64,000 nt of DNA, from contig JACCWK010000055.1 of the NCBI GenBank assembly GCA_013697655.1, positions 1-64,000 of the forward strand, written 5' to 3'. Below are positions 51,649 to 63,820 of the stretch, piece after piece. This stretch comes from Nitrosospira sp. (GTDB lineage: Bacteria; Pseudomonadota; Gammaproteobacteria; Burkholderiales; Nitrosomonadaceae). The translations under genes were made by a program, and so were the position numbers. Each line of letters opens with the position of its first letter. Position 1 is the stretch's first letter. The notes beneath the pieces were generated by a model. It was not told the origin of the DNA and did not search any database. It saw only the letters and a program-made list of their open reading frames with translations.

Positions 51649-52599
51649 CTAGATTCCGGCACCGCCGTCGAACATCTCATTGCGTATTTGTGCCTGCGAG
51701 ATGCTGCTGCCGGGTGGGACGCTGCGCGTGAGCCAGACGTTGCCGCCAATGGTCGAACCACGGCCAATCGTGATGCGGCCGAGAATGGTGGCGCCAGCGT
51801 AAATGACTACATCGTCCTCTACGATGGGATGCCGTATATTGCCCTTTACCAATGCACCATGCTCATCCACAGGAAAACGCTTGGCACCAAGAGTTACTGC
51901 CTGATATAGCCGCACGTGTTCGCCAATAATAGCGGTTTCGCCGATGACAACACCGGTACCATGATCAATGAAAAAACTGCCGCTAATCTTCGCACCTGGA
52001 TGAATCTCGATACCGGTGGCGGAATGGGCAATTTCGGAAATCATGCGAGCAATCAATGGGGCGCCCAGACGATGCAGTTCATGAGCCAGCCGATAATGCG
52101 TGATAGCGGTAAATCCGGGATAACAAACCAGTATTTCATCGATGCTTCGCGCGGCTGGATCTCCCTCGTAAGCTGCCTGAATGTCACTCTCCAGCAAACT
52201 GCGTATATGCGGCAATTGCTTGGCAAACTCCTGGGTAATGGCAGAGGCCTGCTCTCGATCCGCATTGCTCGTGGCTTCCAGACCGGACACAAAGCGCAGT
52301 TCACGGCGCACTTGTACCAGGAGATCCCTGAGTGTCACATCCAGCGTGTGTCCCACATAATAGTCGACGCTTTCATCAGTAAGTTCCGGTAAGCCCAAGC
52401 GGTTAGGAAACAGCACGGCGCTCAGTCCATCCGCGATGCCGATCAGTGCTTTGCGGGAGGGAAGCTTAGGCGGTTTATCGCGTCTCTGCCGGTTTTCCAG
52501 TGATTCCACACGCAAGGCGCGCAACTCGGCAACAACCGTATCGATTTCCAAGCGTGTTCCTTTCCATGACAAGTACTCTGGTTCTTCGAATTTTGCCAT
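51649..52599 (-). CDS. cysE: Serine O-acetyltransferase (EpsC/SrpH-type)
   Basis: Left-handed beta-helix: EIHPGAKISGSFFIDHGTGVVIGETAIIGEHVRLYQAVTLGA. Confidence 0.9.
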   Translation of the reverse strand: MAKFEEPEYLSWKGTRLEIDTVVAELRALRVESLENRQRRDKPPKLPSRKALIGIADGLSAVLFPNRLGLPELTDESVDYYVGHTLDVTLRDLLVQVRRELRFVSGLEATSNADREQASAITQEFAKQLPHIRSLLESDIQAAYEGDPAARSIDEILVCYPGFTAITHYRLAHELHRLGAPLIARMISEIAHSATGIEIHPGAKISGSFFIDHGTGVVIGETAIIGEHVRLYQAVTLGAKRFPVDEHGALVKGNIRHPIVEDDVVIYAGATILGRITIGRGSTIGGNVWLTRSVPPGSSISQAQIRNEMFDGGAGI

Positions 52600-53618
52600 T
52601 ATGGCTCCAACTCCCGAGTGTCGAACACGTCTTCGAAAAGGATGGAACTCAAGTAACGCTCCCCTGAATCCGGCAGAATGACCACGATCGTTTTGCCCGT
52701 ATTTTCAGGTCGTTGGGCATACCGTGCCGCTACCGCTACAGCGGCTCCACATGAAACTCCGGAGATAATGCCCTCCTCCCGCGCCAGGCGGCGTGCGTAA
52801 TGCATTGCCTCCTCATTGCAGACCTGCTCGATTTCATCTACCAGGGAGAGATCTACATTTTCCGGTACGAAACCAGCACCGATTCCGGGAATCTTGTGCG
52901 GGCCGGGTTTTAGCGGTTCACCGGCGCGGTGCTGGGTGAGTACGGGGCTGGCGGATGGCTCAACTGCAACTGAAATAATCGCTTTTCCTTTCGTCTTCTT
53001 GATATAGCGCGATACGCCGGTTATAGTGCCCCCTGTGCCTACCCCGGAAACGAAGATATCAACGGCGCCATCTGTGTCATTCCAGATTTCCGGCCCCGTA
53101 GTTCGTTCATGGATGGCCGGGTTGGCGGGATTCGTGAATTGCTGGAGTAATACGTACCGGCCAGGATCAGAAGCAACAATTTCCTCGGCTTTCGCTACCG
53201 CGCCTTTCATTCCGCGCGCCCCGTCTGTCAGGATCAATTTTGCGCCATAAGCGGCGAGTAGCTTGCGGCGTTCCAGGCTCATGGTTTCCGGCATGGTCAA
53301 AGTCAATGGAATGCCGCGCGCGGCCGCAACAAATGCCAGCGCAATGCCAGTGTTGCCGCTCGTTGGTTCCACCAGTTCTTTTCCGGGACCGAGCAGTCCG
53401 CGGTATACCGCATCCTCGATCATCGCGGTGCCAATGCGACATTTTACTGAATATGCGGGATTACGCCCTTCTATCTTAGCCAACACTATCGCGGGTGCGC
53501 CGACAGTGATGCGATTAAGCCGAACCAGCGGGGTGTTTCCAATGGATTGTGAATTATCTTTGAACCAATGCGGCATTCTGGGATTTCCCTTTAAGTATGG
53601 GTCAACGGGCTCAATCAT
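52599..53618 (-). CDS. cysK: Cysteine synthase (likely start 53576)
   Basis: [46 protein letters not shown]. Confidence 0.92.
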   Translation of the reverse strand: MIEPVDPYLKGNPRMPHWFKDNSQSIGNTPLVRLNRITVGAPAIVLAKIEGRNPAYSVKCRIGTAMIEDAVYRGLLGPGKELVEPTSGNTGIALAFVAAARGIPLTLTMPETMSLERRKLLAAYGAKLILTDGARGMKGAVAKAEEIVASDPGRYVLLQQFTNPANPAIHERTTGPEIWNDTDGAVDIFVSGVGTGGTITGVSRYIKKTKGKAIISVAVEPSASPVLTQHRAGEPLKPGPHKIPGIGAGFVPENVDLSLVDEIEQVCNEEAMHYARRLAREEGIISGVSCGAAVAVAARYAQRPENTGKTIVVILPDSGERYLSSILFEDVFDTRELEP

Positions 53619-53950
53619 TCCGTGAGAATGCGGGATTTTGCCTATGCATGGTTAAGTGGTCAATATTGGTTACGAGTTCTCCATTAGTTCTATGAGAGTG
53701 TTTGGAGAGTTTATTACAATAGCGGGTTCTTTCGCTAAAATTCCGAGCCATCCGCTATTATTACCGTGAATTATCGTATTCTTTAATAATATAAAGTACT
53801 TTGGGTAAATTAGAGGGGGTTTACTTCAACGCCCCGCTGACGATGAAGCGGAGTAAAGGCAACTAGGCAATTACCCGGTTCACGTAAGTAACGGAAACTC
53901 GCAATTTGGATTTACAGAGGTCTTTAAAGTGATCGTTTCAGAGAAATGTC

Positions 53951-55267
53951 GTGAGTTTTCTTGATCTCCCGGCGGTTAAGACCGCTGAGGGTGTCATAAG
54001 CCTGCCTGGCTCCAAGAGCATTTCCAATCGTATTCTGCTCCTTGCGGCGCTGGCGGATGGTGTTACCCATATACGGGGCTTACTTGCGTCCGATGATGTA
54101 GCGCGGATGCTGGACGCACTGAAGACTTTAGGGGTTTCTATCGTTCAGATTGATAAAAATGATTATCAAGTGGAGGGCGTTGGTGGGAGATTTCCCCTCG
54201 GTTTTCCCGTAAAGGAAGCGAATTTGTTTTTGGGCAATGCAGGCACTGCTCTCCGTCCCTTGACTGCAGTACTGGCTTTGGCGCAGGGTTGCTATCGATT
54301 ATCTGGTGTGTCGCGCATGCATGAACGTCCCATTGGCGACCTGGTAAATGCGCTACGCCAGTTAGGGGCGGATATAACGTATCTCGGCGAGGAAGGGTTC
54401 CCGCCATTGCAAATCAGACCCGCCAACATTCATGCGAATGCCATAACAGTGAAGGGTGACGTATCCAGTCAGTTCCTGACCGGTTTGCTGATGGCCCTAC
54501 CTCTATCTGGATCGGTTGAAGATGAAATGCTGACAATAACGGTAATAGGAGAACTGATCTCACGACCTTATATCGAGCTGACAATTGCCTTGATGGCGCG
54601 TTTCGGCGTGCGGGTTGAACGAGAGGAATGGGAGCATTTTGCCCTCCCCCCCGGGCAACGTTACCGCAGTCCCGGCAGTATATTTGTCGAAGGAGATGCG
54701 TCCTCGGCTTCTTATTTTCTCGCGGCCGGAGCTATTGGTACCGGCCCGATACGGGTAGAAGGGTTAGGGCTTGGCAGTCTCCAGGGAGACGTCCGTTTTG
54801 CTGAAGCATTAGAAAGAATGGGGGCGCGTATCAGGTGGGGAGACAACTGGATTGAGACTCGTGGACCGGAAGCCGGTTGCCTCCGGGCGATTGATCTTGA
54901 TTGTAATCACATTCCCGATGCCGCCATGACGCTTGCAGTCGCGGCATTGTTCGCCGACGGTACCACCACGCTTAGGAACGTTGCCAGCTGGCGCGTGAAG
55001 GAAAGCGACCGCCTTGCTGCGATGGCGAAGGAACTGCGAAAGTTGGGTGCTGCGGTGGAGGAGGGGTCGGATTTTCTACGGATCACCCCGCCGCCAATTG
55101 AAAGCCTTCGCGCAAATGCAGCAATTGATACGTATGACGATCACCGCATGGCCATGTGTTTTTCCCTCGCGTCCTTCGGGGTTCCCGTGCGTATCAACGA
55201 CCCTGAGTGCGTGACTAAGACGTTTCCCGATTATTTTGAGAAGTTTGCAGGGATAGTCAAAGCCTGA
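53951..55267 (+). CDS. aroA: 3-phosphoshikimate 1-carboxyvinyltransferase
   Basis: [49 protein letters not shown]. Confidence 0.96.
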   Translation: MSFLDLPAVKTAEGVISLPGSKSISNRILLLAALADGVTHIRGLLASDDVARMLDALKTLGVSIVQIDKNDYQVEGVGGRFPLGFPVKEANLFLGNAGTALRPLTAVLALAQGCYRLSGVSRMHERPIGDLVNALRQLGADITYLGEEGFPPLQIRPANIHANAITVKGDVSSQFLTGLLMALPLSGSVEDEMLTITVIGELISRPYIELTIALMARFGVRVEREEWEHFALPPGQRYRSPGSIFVEGDASSASYFLAAGAIGTGPIRVEGLGLGSLQGDVRFAEALERMGARIRWGDNWIETRGPEAGCLRAIDLDCNHIPDAAMTLAVAALFADGTTTLRNVASWRVKESDRLAAMAKELRKLGAAVEEGSDFLRITPPPIESLRANAAIDTYDDHRMAMCFSLASFGVPVRINDPECVTKTFPDYFEKFAGIVKA

Positions 55268-55298
55268 TCTGATACGCTGGATAGAAACGAGGTTTTTC

Positions 55299-55979
55299 AT
55301 GAATTTTAGTGATATTCCGGTTATAGCGATTGACGGCCCCTCTGCCTCTGGCAAGGGTACGGTCGCGCAGCGCGTGGCAAGAAAACTGGGGTTTCATTAC
55401 CTTGACAGTGGCGCGCTCTATCGCCTGGTGGCGCTGTCCGCAATGCGCTCGAAGCTCGATCTGGCTGACGAGGGTATGCTCAGTGATGTTGCCATACGTC
55501 TCGATGTCGTTTTTGAAGATGCGGAGATACGCCTAGGGAACGAAAACGTTGCTGACGCAATTCGTACAGAGAGGTGCAGTAACGCGGCGTCCAGAATCGC
55601 TGCCTATCCGCAGGTTAGAAAGGCGCTATTGGCACGGCAGCGTGCATTTCGTTGCCTTCCTGGCCTGGTTGCGGACGGACGGGACATGGGTTCGATTGTG
55701 TTTCCTGATGCCGTTCTCAAGATATTTCTTACCGCGAGCGCTCAAACAAGAGCGCAACGGCGGTATAAACAGTTGATGGAGAAAGGGATAGATGCTAATA
55801 TTTCAACCCTTTTTCAGGATATACAGGAACGCGACGCACGGGACAGTAATCGCAGCGCAGCACCCTTGCATCAGGATGCGGGTGCGAGTTTATTGAACAC
55901 GACTGAGCTCGATATTGGACAGGCGGTAGATAGCGTATTGAATCAGTACGCTGAAGTATGCACAAAAGGGCACCTCTAA
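55299..55979 (+). CDS. cmk: Cytidylate kinase
   Basis: VIAIDGPSASGKGTVAQRVARKLGFHYLDSGALYRL. Confidence 0.96.
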   Translation: MNFSDIPVIAIDGPSASGKGTVAQRVARKLGFHYLDSGALYRLVALSAMRSKLDLADEGMLSDVAIRLDVVFEDAEIRLGNENVADAIRTERCSNAASRIAAYPQVRKALLARQRAFRCLPGLVADGRDMGSIVFPDAVLKIFLTASAQTRAQRRYKQLMEKGIDANISTLFQDIQERDARDSNRSAAPLHQDAGASLLNTTELDIGQAVDSVLNQYAEVCTKGHL

Positions 55980-56250
55980 AAAATCAAAGTTTCAGCCAGG
56001 TTCATTAGGCACAGAATTAGTGAATGAAGGATGAGCAACACGCCATATCCATTTTGGATGCAGAAAAGACTCTCTGAAACCAGTAAAATGTGAGGTATTG
56101 CCGCAAAAGCAGTAATTTTTTACAAGCAGCCAAAGGCGTTTGAATATCGCCAGATGGAGAAAGTCGCATCTGGTATTCAGACAATTATTAACCTACTAGC
56201 CCCGTCGGAATTTTGTTTGAACGGGATTTTCAAATCAGGTATTTTCTCCA

Positions 56251-57981
56251 ATGACTATTGCTTCTACTATTGCTTCATCCGCCACAGATTCCCCAGAAAG
56301 TTTTGCAGCGCTGTTTGAAGAAAGTCTTTCTCGCCAGGAAATGCGTATTGGTGAGGTGATCACCGCCGAGGTTGTTCGAGTTGATTACAACATCGTAGTC
56401 GTGAACGCAGGACTCAAATCCGAAAGTTTTATCCCCGTCGAAGAATTCAAGAATGACAAGGGTGAAATCGAAGTCAAGCCTGGTGATTTCATTAGTGTCG
56501 CGATCGAGGCGCTAGAAGACGGCTATGGTGAGACCCGTCTGTCACGGGATAAGGCGAAGCGTCTGACAGCCTGGCATGACCTGGAAGCTGCGATGGAAAG
56601 CGGCGCCATTGTGTGCGGCCTGGTAAGCGGTAAAGTCAAAGGCGGCCTGACCGCCATGATTAACGGTATTCGCGCCTTTCTGCCTGGTTCGCTGGTGGAT
56701 ATCCGTCCGGTCAAGGACACCACGCCGTACGAAAATAAGGAAATGGAGTTCAAGGTCATCAAACTTGATCGCAAGCGCAACAATGTAGTGGTGTCGCGCC
56801 GCGCCGTTCTGGAAGAGAGTCAAGGAGCCGATCGCCAGTCGTTGCTTGCAAATCTGACGGAAGGCGCGATCGTCAAGGGTATTGTCAAGAACATCACCGA
56901 TTACGGCGCTTTTGTGGATTTGGGTGGTATAGATGGCTTGTTGCATATCACGGATCTCGCATGGCGGCGAGTGAAACATCCTTCTGAGGTTATAGGCGTC
57001 GGCGATGAAGTGACGGCCAAAGTACTCAAATTCGATCAGGAAAAAAATCGCGTCTCGCTGGGTATGAAGCAGTTGAGCGAAGACCCATGGGTAGGACTCT
57101 CAAGGCGTTATCCGCAAAATACTCGTCTATTCGGCAAAGTCAGTAATCTGACGGATTACGGTGCATTTGTTGAAATAGAGCAGGGTATTGAAGGACTCGT
57201 GCATGTGTCCGAAATGGATTGGACCAACAAGAATGTGTATCCCTCCAAGGTAGTACAGCTGGGTGATGAAGTAGAAGTCATGATTCTAGAGATTGATGAG
57301 GAACGGAGGCGCATCTCGCTCGGTATGAAACAATGCAAGGTTAATCCCTGGGATGACTTTGCCATGAATCATCAAAAAGGCGATAAGGTACGCGGGCAAA
57401 TCAAATCCATTACCGATTTTGGCGTTTTCATCGGTTTACAGGGGGGTATAGACGGACTGGTGCATCTGTCTGATCTTTCATGGAATCAGCCGGGTGAAGA
57501 AGCGGTACGCAATTACAAGAAGGGCGATGAGGTTGAGGCGATGGTACTGTCCATTGATGTCGAGCGTGAGCGCATTTCGCTGGGCATCAAGCAGATGGAG
57601 GGGGATCCATTCAATAGCTTTGTCGCGCTGAACGATAAGAACAGCATTGTCAAAGGTACAGTCAAATCAATTGATGCCAAAGGCGTAGTGGTTGCGCTAG
57701 AGAATGATGTGGAAGGTTATCTTCGCGCGTCGGAAGTATCGCGCGACCGAGTGGAAGACATCCGGACACATTTGAAGGAGGGTGATGCGGTTGAGGCGAT
57801 GATAATCAACGTTGATCGCAAGAACCGCAGTATTAACCTTTCCATCAAAGCCAAGGATATGCTGGAGGAGTCCGATGCCATGCAAAAGGTTACGGGCGAT
57901 ACTACTGCCGCAAGTGCCGGAACCACTAGTCTGGGTGCGCTCCTAAAAGCGAAGATGGATGTTAAAAATACTGAACAATAA
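56251..57981 (+). CDS. rpsA: 30S ribosomal protein S1
   Basis: Multiple S1 repeats ([26 protein letters not shown] etc.). Confidence 0.97.
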   Translation: MTIASTIASSATDSPESFAALFEESLSRQEMRIGEVITAEVVRVDYNIVVVNAGLKSESFIPVEEFKNDKGEIEVKPGDFISVAIEALEDGYGETRLSRDKAKRLTAWHDLEAAMESGAIVCGLVSGKVKGGLTAMINGIRAFLPGSLVDIRPVKDTTPYENKEMEFKVIKLDRKRNNVVVSRRAVLEESQGADRQSLLANLTEGAIVKGIVKNITDYGAFVDLGGIDGLLHITDLAWRRVKHPSEVIGVGDEVTAKVLKFDQEKNRVSLGMKQLSEDPWVGLSRRYPQNTRLFGKVSNLTDYGAFVEIEQGIEGLVHVSEMDWTNKNVYPSKVVQLGDEVEVMILEIDEERRRISLGMKQCKVNPWDDFAMNHQKGDKVRGQIKSITDFGVFIGLQGGIDGLVHLSDLSWNQPGEEAVRNYKKGDEVEAMVLSIDVERERISLGIKQMEGDPFNSFVALNDKNSIVKGTVKSIDAKGVVVALENDVEGYLRASEVSRDRVEDIRTHLKEGDAVEAMIINVDRKNRSINLSIKAKDMLEESDAMQKVTGDTTAASAGTTSLGALLKAKMDVKNTEQ

Positions 57982-57984
57982 AGG

Positions 57985-58275
57985 ATGCCCATGACAAAGT
58001 CGGAATTGATCTCAAGGCTTGCAGCCCGCTATCCGCAGTTGGTGGCGAAGGATGCGGAGCTCGCAGTCAAGGTGATACTTGATGCCATGGCCAAGAGTTT
58101 GTCACAGGGGCAGCGCATTGAAATTCGTGGATTTGGCAGTTTTGATCTGAACTACCGTCCGCCGCGTATCGGGCGCAACCCAAAATCCGGAGAAAAAGTG
58201 CGGGTTCCGGAGAAGTATGTTCCACATTTTAAGGCCGGGAAAGAAATGCGCGAGCGGGTTGATCACAAGAACTAA
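57985..58275 (+). CDS. ihfB: Integration host factor subunit beta
   Basis: [67 protein letters not shown]. Confidence 0.96.
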   Translation: MPMTKSELISRLAARYPQLVAKDAELAVKVILDAMAKSLSQGQRIEIRGFGSFDLNYRPPRIGRNPKSGEKVRVPEKYVPHFKAGKEMRERVDHKN

Positions 58276-58425
58276 AAAAATTTTCACGATAGATAACTAT
58301 TGGGCGGCGGGTTGCAAGATCATGCCGCCTTTTGTCTTTTTATATGCACGGCTGAAGTAAATCTCACCTGTTGGGCGAAGACGGATTCCCTCCGGTGTGT
58401 GCAGTCGGCTTTCGGAACATCAATC

Positions 58426-58686
58426 ATGCGTTACCTGACATGGTTCTTGCGCAGTGTCCTGTTTCTGTTGCTGCTCGGCTTTACCGTGAGGAATGCCGAG
58501 ACGGTAACGTTACACTATTATTTTGGCGTCGAATGGCAAGCGCCTCTAATATTGATATTGTTGTTATTTTTTACCCTAGGAGTAACGATTGGCGTTCTAT
58601 CTTGCCTCGGCAAGATATTCAGGCAAAGACGGATAATCACTTCATTAAAGAAAAAATATCCCTCCGCGCTGGATGAGCACGAATAA
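58426..58686 (+). CDS. LapA-like membrane protein
   Basis: MRYLTWFLRSVLFLLLLGFTVRNAETVTLHYYFGVEWQAPLILILLLFFTLGVTIGVLSCL. Confidence 0.85.
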   Translation: MRYLTWFLRSVLFLLLLGFTVRNAETVTLHYYFGVEWQAPLILILLLFFTLGVTIGVLSCLGKIFRQRRIITSLKKKYPSALDEHE

Positions 58687-58755
58687 CAAGCACTCACTGG
58701 TCTTTCTTCTTCGAATGACTTTTTTTCAACTTATTGAAGGTGCTTTACTGACCAC

Positions 58756-59445
58756 ATGAACGATCCCCGTATTATCGTAGCGCTTGATTTTCCCGGTGCT
58801 GAACAGACGCTCGCTTTCATAGCGAAGCTTGATCCTGCGTTGTGCAGGGTTAAAGTGGGAAAAGAGCTTTTTACTGCCGCGGGACCGCAGGTCGTGGAAA
58901 AGATAATGGGCAAAGGGTTCGAAATTTTTCTCGATTTGAAATTTCACGATATTCCCAACACCGTGGTGAATGCATGCAAAACCGCAGCAGCTCTAGGTGT
59001 CTGGATGATAAACGTTCATGCACTCGGTGGAAAACGAATGCTGCTTGCTGCGCGGGAGGCCGTGCCAGTGGGGACGGTCAGGCTCATAGCCGTGACTCTG
59101 CTCACCAGCATGGAACGCAGCGATCTGAACGAGATTGGCCTGCACGAAGACCCGCAGCAAGTGGTACAGCGATTAGCGTTGCTGGCGGGGGATTGTGGAC
59201 TGGATGGAGTAGTGAGTTCCGCGCTGGAAGTCCCGGAGTTGCGGCAAATCATGGGTAAGAATTTTTGCCTTGTAACGCCCGGAATAAGGCCGATTGATGT
59301 TTCTGTGGACGAGCAGAAGCGGATAACTACGCCGCGTCAGGCGATTGAAAATGGTTCAGACTATTTGGTTATTGGCAGACCTATTACCCGCGCTAGAGAC
59401 CCGCTTTCCATGTTGCAGCGACTGAACGAGGAAATTGAAGGATAG
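58756..59445 (+). CDS. pyrF: Orotidine 5'-phosphate decarboxylase
   Basis: IIVALDFPGAEQTLAFIAKLDPALCRVKVGKELF; FLDLKFHDIPNTV; ITRARDP. Confidence 0.96.
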   Translation: MNDPRIIVALDFPGAEQTLAFIAKLDPALCRVKVGKELFTAAGPQVVEKIMGKGFEIFLDLKFHDIPNTVVNACKTAAALGVWMINVHALGGKRMLLAAREAVPVGTVRLIAVTLLTSMERSDLNEIGLHEDPQQVVQRLALLAGDCGLDGVVSSALEVPELRQIMGKNFCLVTPGIRPIDVSVDEQKRITTPRQAIENGSDYLVIGRPITRARDPLSMLQRLNEEIEG

Positions 59446-59653
59446 GGTGGTTCTAACAGCCGAAGGTTAGAAGTAACATTACTGCTTCTACTTATTTGCC
59501 CGCTTACGAGTCTTCAAAAAAAGCCAACGCTTCGTTTAGTTAGCGTACGGCGTTGTCCAAACCTCATTGACCCGTCATCCTGTTGGGCGTAGAGTTGAAT
59601 TGTATTATTAGAATTCAAATTTATATCTATTTACTACGCTGGAGGATAACGCC

Positions 59654-60241
59654 ATGTCCGATTATCACGTCCTTCCCACACGGCGCCTTATGGGTGCTGT
59701 GCGGGTTGCTTCTCCTGCTCCGCCCAAAGCTGTAACCCTGAAATCGCCCGCAATTGATGTCATGACCGATCTACGACACACCCAAGCTGCCGTAATTGAG
59801 CTGCATATGACGATGGAATCGGCCAACGCATACATGATGCAGCGTGGTGTGCGCTCCCTGCTCGTACTGAATCAGGATGACATTCTTGCGGGTATCATCA
59901 CCGCGAGCGATATTCTCGGTGAAAAACCACTCCGTTTCATTCAGGAGCGGCGTGTAAAGCATAAGGAGATCCTGGTTTCCGACATCATGACTCCGCTTGA
60001 TCGGCTGGAAGCCATTTCCATGGGAGATATTCAGCACGCCATGGTCGGAGATGTTGTCGTCAGTCTGCTTGATGCTGGCCGGCAGCATGCCTTCGTGATA
60101 GAGAACGGTGCTGATAGCAAGCCGGCAGTGTGTGGTATTTTCTCATTGACGCAAATCGAGAAGCAACTCGGTGTCTCCATTCCCTCCACGGAAGTTGCCC
60201 GGACCTTTACCGAGATCGAGGCAACATTAATCGCGCATTAA
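59654..60241 (+). CDS. CBS-domain protein
   Basis: Paired CBS motifs: AYMMQRGVRSLLVLNQDDILAGIITASDILGEK...VSDIMTPLD...HAFVIEN...GIFSLTQIEKQLG. Confidence 0.85.
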   Translation: MSDYHVLPTRRLMGAVRVASPAPPKAVTLKSPAIDVMTDLRHTQAAVIELHMTMESANAYMMQRGVRSLLVLNQDDILAGIITASDILGEKPLRFIQERRVKHKEILVSDIMTPLDRLEAISMGDIQHAMVGDVVVSLLDAGRQHAFVIENGADSKPAVCGIFSLTQIEKQLGVSIPSTEVARTFTEIEATLIAH

Positions 60242-60367
60242 GTGGCGGCTGAGTACTGCAACGCGCCCGGCAAATTTAAGCAGGTTAAACTTAAGATGGG
60301 AATTGTCTCCAGCTCGGCAGGTTTTAACTGTGCATTCTGGCAGCCGATGAAGGTATGACAGTCTAGG

Positions 60368-60745
60368 TCAGGCTGTCTTTTGAATAGATGAAAGTTCTCG
60401 ACGACGTTCAATGCACACGCCCAGTTTTTTCACGCCACGTATTGCATTGAGTTTGGCCACGCTAACCTTGGCCCAGGGTGCCCCAAATTCCTTCAGGATA
60501 ATTTGCGCTATGTGCTCAGCCACAGCTTCCAGCAGAGCGAAATGTTTTTGCGAAAGCGTTTCCTTGATGCGATGGACAATAAGGGCGTAATCCAGTGCAT
60601 CCTCGAAATTGTCTGTATGACAGGGACGGCTCGAAGGCAGCGCAATTTCAAGGTCGAGTTGGAGGGTTTGTGCAACTTTGCACTCCCACGGATAAATACC
60701 AATCAAGGTTTTGATCTTGAGTTCATGGAGAAAAATTATGTCCAT
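60368..60745 (-). CDS. folB: Dihydroneopterin aldolase
   Basis: MDIIFLHELKIKTLIGIYPWECKVAQTLQLDLEI...VSVAKLNAIRGVKKLGVCIER. Confidence 0.92.
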   Translation of the reverse strand: MDIIFLHELKIKTLIGIYPWECKVAQTLQLDLEIALPSSRPCHTDNFEDALDYALIVHRIKETLSQKHFALLEAVAEHIAQIILKEFGAPWAKVSVAKLNAIRGVKKLGVCIERRRELSSIQKTA

Positions 60746-61177
60746 CTTAAGCGCGCCTCTGAATAAGTCTCTCCAAGTTTACCATTAAGAAGCTCGCCGC
60801 CGGTTTGCGGTTGGATTCTTAACAGATAAGCGAGGGGACGAATAGTCGAATTCAAATAACGATTCTTCAGGCTAGCAGCTACACAAAATAATTCCCCAGA
60901 AGTTGCCCTATGTACACCATCGCAGTGGTTTGCGCAAAAATCTTGCGCCCAATCAACGGCGTTGCATCCTTCAACATCCAAACCCCAGTTACGGCCTCTA
61001 CCCCTTTTGTAAAAGGCCTGCGAGCATCAAGATTGTCAGCAATACGTTCTACGAGGACGGGTCGAGAGGTTCCCAGGATTGAGAAATTGAGGTGAAGCCT
61101 GATCCATTGTTTACGCCGTTTTTCACGTAGAATCGGCGCGAAGAATTTTATTCTATTGTAGATATGACGCTAACGCC

Positions 61178-61786
61178 ATGACACTGCTGGCTTTCATACT
61201 GGTAGCTTACCTGATGGGCTCAATTTCTTTTGGCTTGCTGGCGAGCTGGATCTTCCAGCTGCCTGACCCGCGTACCTATGGCTCGAAAAACCCGGGGGCC
61301 ACCAACGTGCTGCGAAGTGGTAAAAAAGCGGCAGCCGTCCTGACGTTATTGGGCGATGCGGGTAAAGGCTGGCTGGCGGTAGCATTGGCGCAATATTTCG
61401 CGCCAGTTTGGCGATTGGGCGATGGAGCGATTGCCGTTGTAGCTATGGCCGTATTTTTGGGTCATCTATTTCCAATATTTTTACGGTTTAAAGGTGGAAA
61501 GGGGGTCGCTACAGCACTTGGCGTTTTGTTTGCATTTAATCCATGGGTGGGACTGTTGGCGATCGCTACATGGCTCATGGTCGCGGTGATCTGGCGGGTA
61601 TCTTCGCTATCGGCCTTGGCGGCAGCAGTATTCGCGCCATTTTATACATTATATTTTCTTGGCTGGGGAGTGAATACCCTGGTAGTTCTCATCATGTCGC
61701 TGTTGCTCATCTGGCGGCACAAGTCGAACATTGCCAATCTAATGGCAGGGAAAGAGGCGCGTATCGGCAAGAGTGGCGTGCCTTAA
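61178..61786 (+). CDS. plsY: Glycerol-3-phosphate acyltransferase PlsY
   Basis: [56 protein letters not shown]. Confidence 0.95.
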   Translation: MTLLAFILVAYLMGSISFGLLASWIFQLPDPRTYGSKNPGATNVLRSGKKAAAVLTLLGDAGKGWLAVALAQYFAPVWRLGDGAIAVVAMAVFLGHLFPIFLRFKGGKGVATALGVLFAFNPWVGLLAIATWLMVAVIWRVSSLSALAAAVFAPFYTLYFLGWGVNTLVVLIMSLLLIWRHKSNIANLMAGKEARIGKSGVP

Positions 61787-61787
61787 A

Positions 61788-62828
61788 TTATGTTTCCACA
61801 ACCTGCATCTCCAGATCCCAGCGTGCTTTTATCGAAAAGGTATCTACCGGCTCCCTATTCCGAGTTGCTGGTAGCTGCAACCGCATTGCTCCCGCAAATG
61901 CGATCATGGCGCCATTATCCGTACAAAATTCGAGTTCAGGAAAAAAAACTTGGGCGCCTATCTCCTCGGTTCTGCGGCATAGGCTCTCGCGCAGTTGATG
62001 GTTTGCGCCTACTCCGCCGGCGACTACTAATTGATTAAGGCCGGTTTTTGTCAGTGCCGCCAGCGATTTCTCCGTTAGCACGTCAACCACAGCTTCCTGG
62101 AACGCCAGTGCAATGCCGGCCCTGGTTTGGCCAGTGATCTCGTGTTTATTCATCAGCGTCAGCACCGCAGTTTTCAGCCCGCTAAAACTGAAATTTAGAT
62201 CGCCGCTATGAAGCATGGGGCGGGGTAATTTGAAACACTTCGGTTGACCCGATTTCAAAAATTCATCCGCGAATTTTGATAGCGCGGGTCCACCGGGATA
62301 TCCCAGGCCCAGTAGCTTCGCGGTCTTGTCGAAGGCTTCTCCCGCAGCATCATCTACGGTTTCGCCGAGTAATTTGTATAGCCCGAGACCACTTACTTCC
62401 ATCAATTGGGTGTGACCGCCCGATACCAGCAGGGCTACGAAGGGAAAGACAGGGGCAGGGGTGGATAACAGGGGAGATAGCAGATGGCCTTCAAGGTGGT
62501 GTATGCCTAATACCGGAATCTTAAGGGCGAAGCCCAGGGCGGTGGCAATACTCGCACCCACCAGCAGCGCACCCGCCAACCCCGGTCCACAAGTATAGGC
62601 AATGGCATTGAGTTCCCGCAGATCGAGTCCGGTCGCGCCAAAGGTTTGTCTAATAAGAGGCAGTACCCGCCGGATATGATCGCGAGAGGCGAGTTCAGGC
62701 ACCACCCCCCCATACTCGCCATGCATTTCCGTTTGTGAATAGAGGGCATGGCTCAGCAGTCCGCGCTCCGTGTGGTAGAGTGCGATGCCGGTTTCGTCGC
62801 AGGAAGTTTCGATGCCAAGTACAAGCAA
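61788..62828 (-). CDS. tsaD: tRNA N6-adenosine threonylcarbamoyltransferase
   Basis: [38 protein letters not shown]. Confidence 0.97.
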   Translation of the reverse strand: MLVLGIETSCDETGIALYHTERGLLSHALYSQTEMHGEYGGVVPELASRDHIRRVLPLIRQTFGATGLDLRELNAIAYTCGPGLAGALLVGASIATALGFALKIPVLGIHHLEGHLLSPLLSTPAPVFPFVALLVSGGHTQLMEVSGLGLYKLLGETVDDAAGEAFDKTAKLLGLGYPGGPALSKFADEFLKSGQPKCFKLPRPMLHSGDLNFSFSGLKTAVLTLMNKHEITGQTRAGIALAFQEAVVDVLTEKSLAALTKTGLNQLVVAGGVGANHQLRESLCRRTEEIGAQVFFPELEFCTDNGAMIAFAGAMRLQLPATRNREPVDTFSIKARWDLEMQVVET

Positions 62829-62960
62829 TTGAGTGTAGGGGAAATTAGTCTTTTACAATAGAATTCAGCACTGTTATATAATGCCGAGTTTTCTACCCGC
62901 ACCAGTAATACCTATCATTCTTTTTCAGCCATTTAACTTAAGAAAGGGGACTACATCTTC

Positions 62961-63173
62961 ATGACCACTATTAAAGTCAAGGAAAACGAGCCATTTGAAG
63001 TCGCCATGCGTCGTTTCAAGCGTACCATAGAAAAAACCGGACTGCTTACTGAGTTGCGTGCTCGGGAATTTTATGAAAAACCTACTGCTGAACGCAAGCG
63101 CAAGCTAGCCGCCGCAGTTAAACGTACTTACAAACGCCTGCGCAGCCAGTTGCTCCCCCCGAAACTTTATTAA
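62961..63173 (+). CDS. rpsU: 30S ribosomal protein S21
   Basis: [52 protein letters not shown]. Confidence 0.97.
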   Translation: MTTIKVKENEPFEVAMRRFKRTIEKTGLLTELRAREFYEKPTAERKRKLAAAVKRTYKRLRSQLLPPKLY

Positions 63174-63373
63174 TGAAAGTTAGTCAAACTCAAATAAGAA
63201 CAGAAGCGAGATTATTCCTGAAGCTTCTTTGCGAAGATCAGGGGCTGATTCGTCTAATGTTGTACTGAACTGTTTCGTTTGCTGATTCGTTGCAATGTGT
63301 GCAGATAGTTCCCCCGGAAATCAATAATAACAATGTGTCTGGTCCATAGCAATTAAACGAAATAGTCTCCATT

Positions 63374-63820
63374 GTGACCCTAAAACAACAAATCACTGAA
63401 GATACGAAGGCTGCAATGCGTGCGGGTGATGCCAAGCGACGCGATGCTATCCGCCTGTTGCAAGCCGCGATCAAACAGCGCGAGGTGGATGAGCGTATTG
63501 AGCTGGATGACGCGGCAGTAGTTTCGGCGATCGAAAAAATGCTCAAGCAGCGCCGGGATTCTATCGCCCAATACGAGGCAGCGCATCGTCAAGACCTGGC
63601 CGATGCGGAGAAATATGAGATGAACGTGTTGCAAGTTTATATGCCTAAGGCATTAAGCGATATCGAGGTGGACGATGCGGTAACCGAAGCGATCTCCGCT
63701 ACAGGTGCTAAAGGACAGCAGGACATGGGACGGGTGATGACAGCGCTCAAGGCGCGACTATCCGGGCGCGCCGATATGGCCAAAGTATCTGCGCTGGTCA
63801 GGATAAAACTTCTGGCCTGA
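63374..63820 (+). CDS. GatB/YqeY domain protein (GTG start)
   Basis: MTLKQQITEDTKAAMRAGDAKRRDAIRLLQAAIKQREVDERIELDDAAVVSAIEKMLKQRRDSIAQYEAA. Confidence 0.93.
   Translation: MTLKQQITEDTKAAMRAGDAKRRDAIRLLQAAIKQREVDERIELDDAAVVSAIEKMLKQRRDSIAQYEAAHRQDLADAEKYEMNVLQVYMPKALSDIEVDDAVTEAISATGAKGQQDMGRVMTALKARLSGRADMAKVSALVRIKLLA

Noticed and set aside
60736-60981. 81-aa minus-strand ORF between folB and plsY
   Set aside because: No recognisable family; could be a remnant but evidence too thin.
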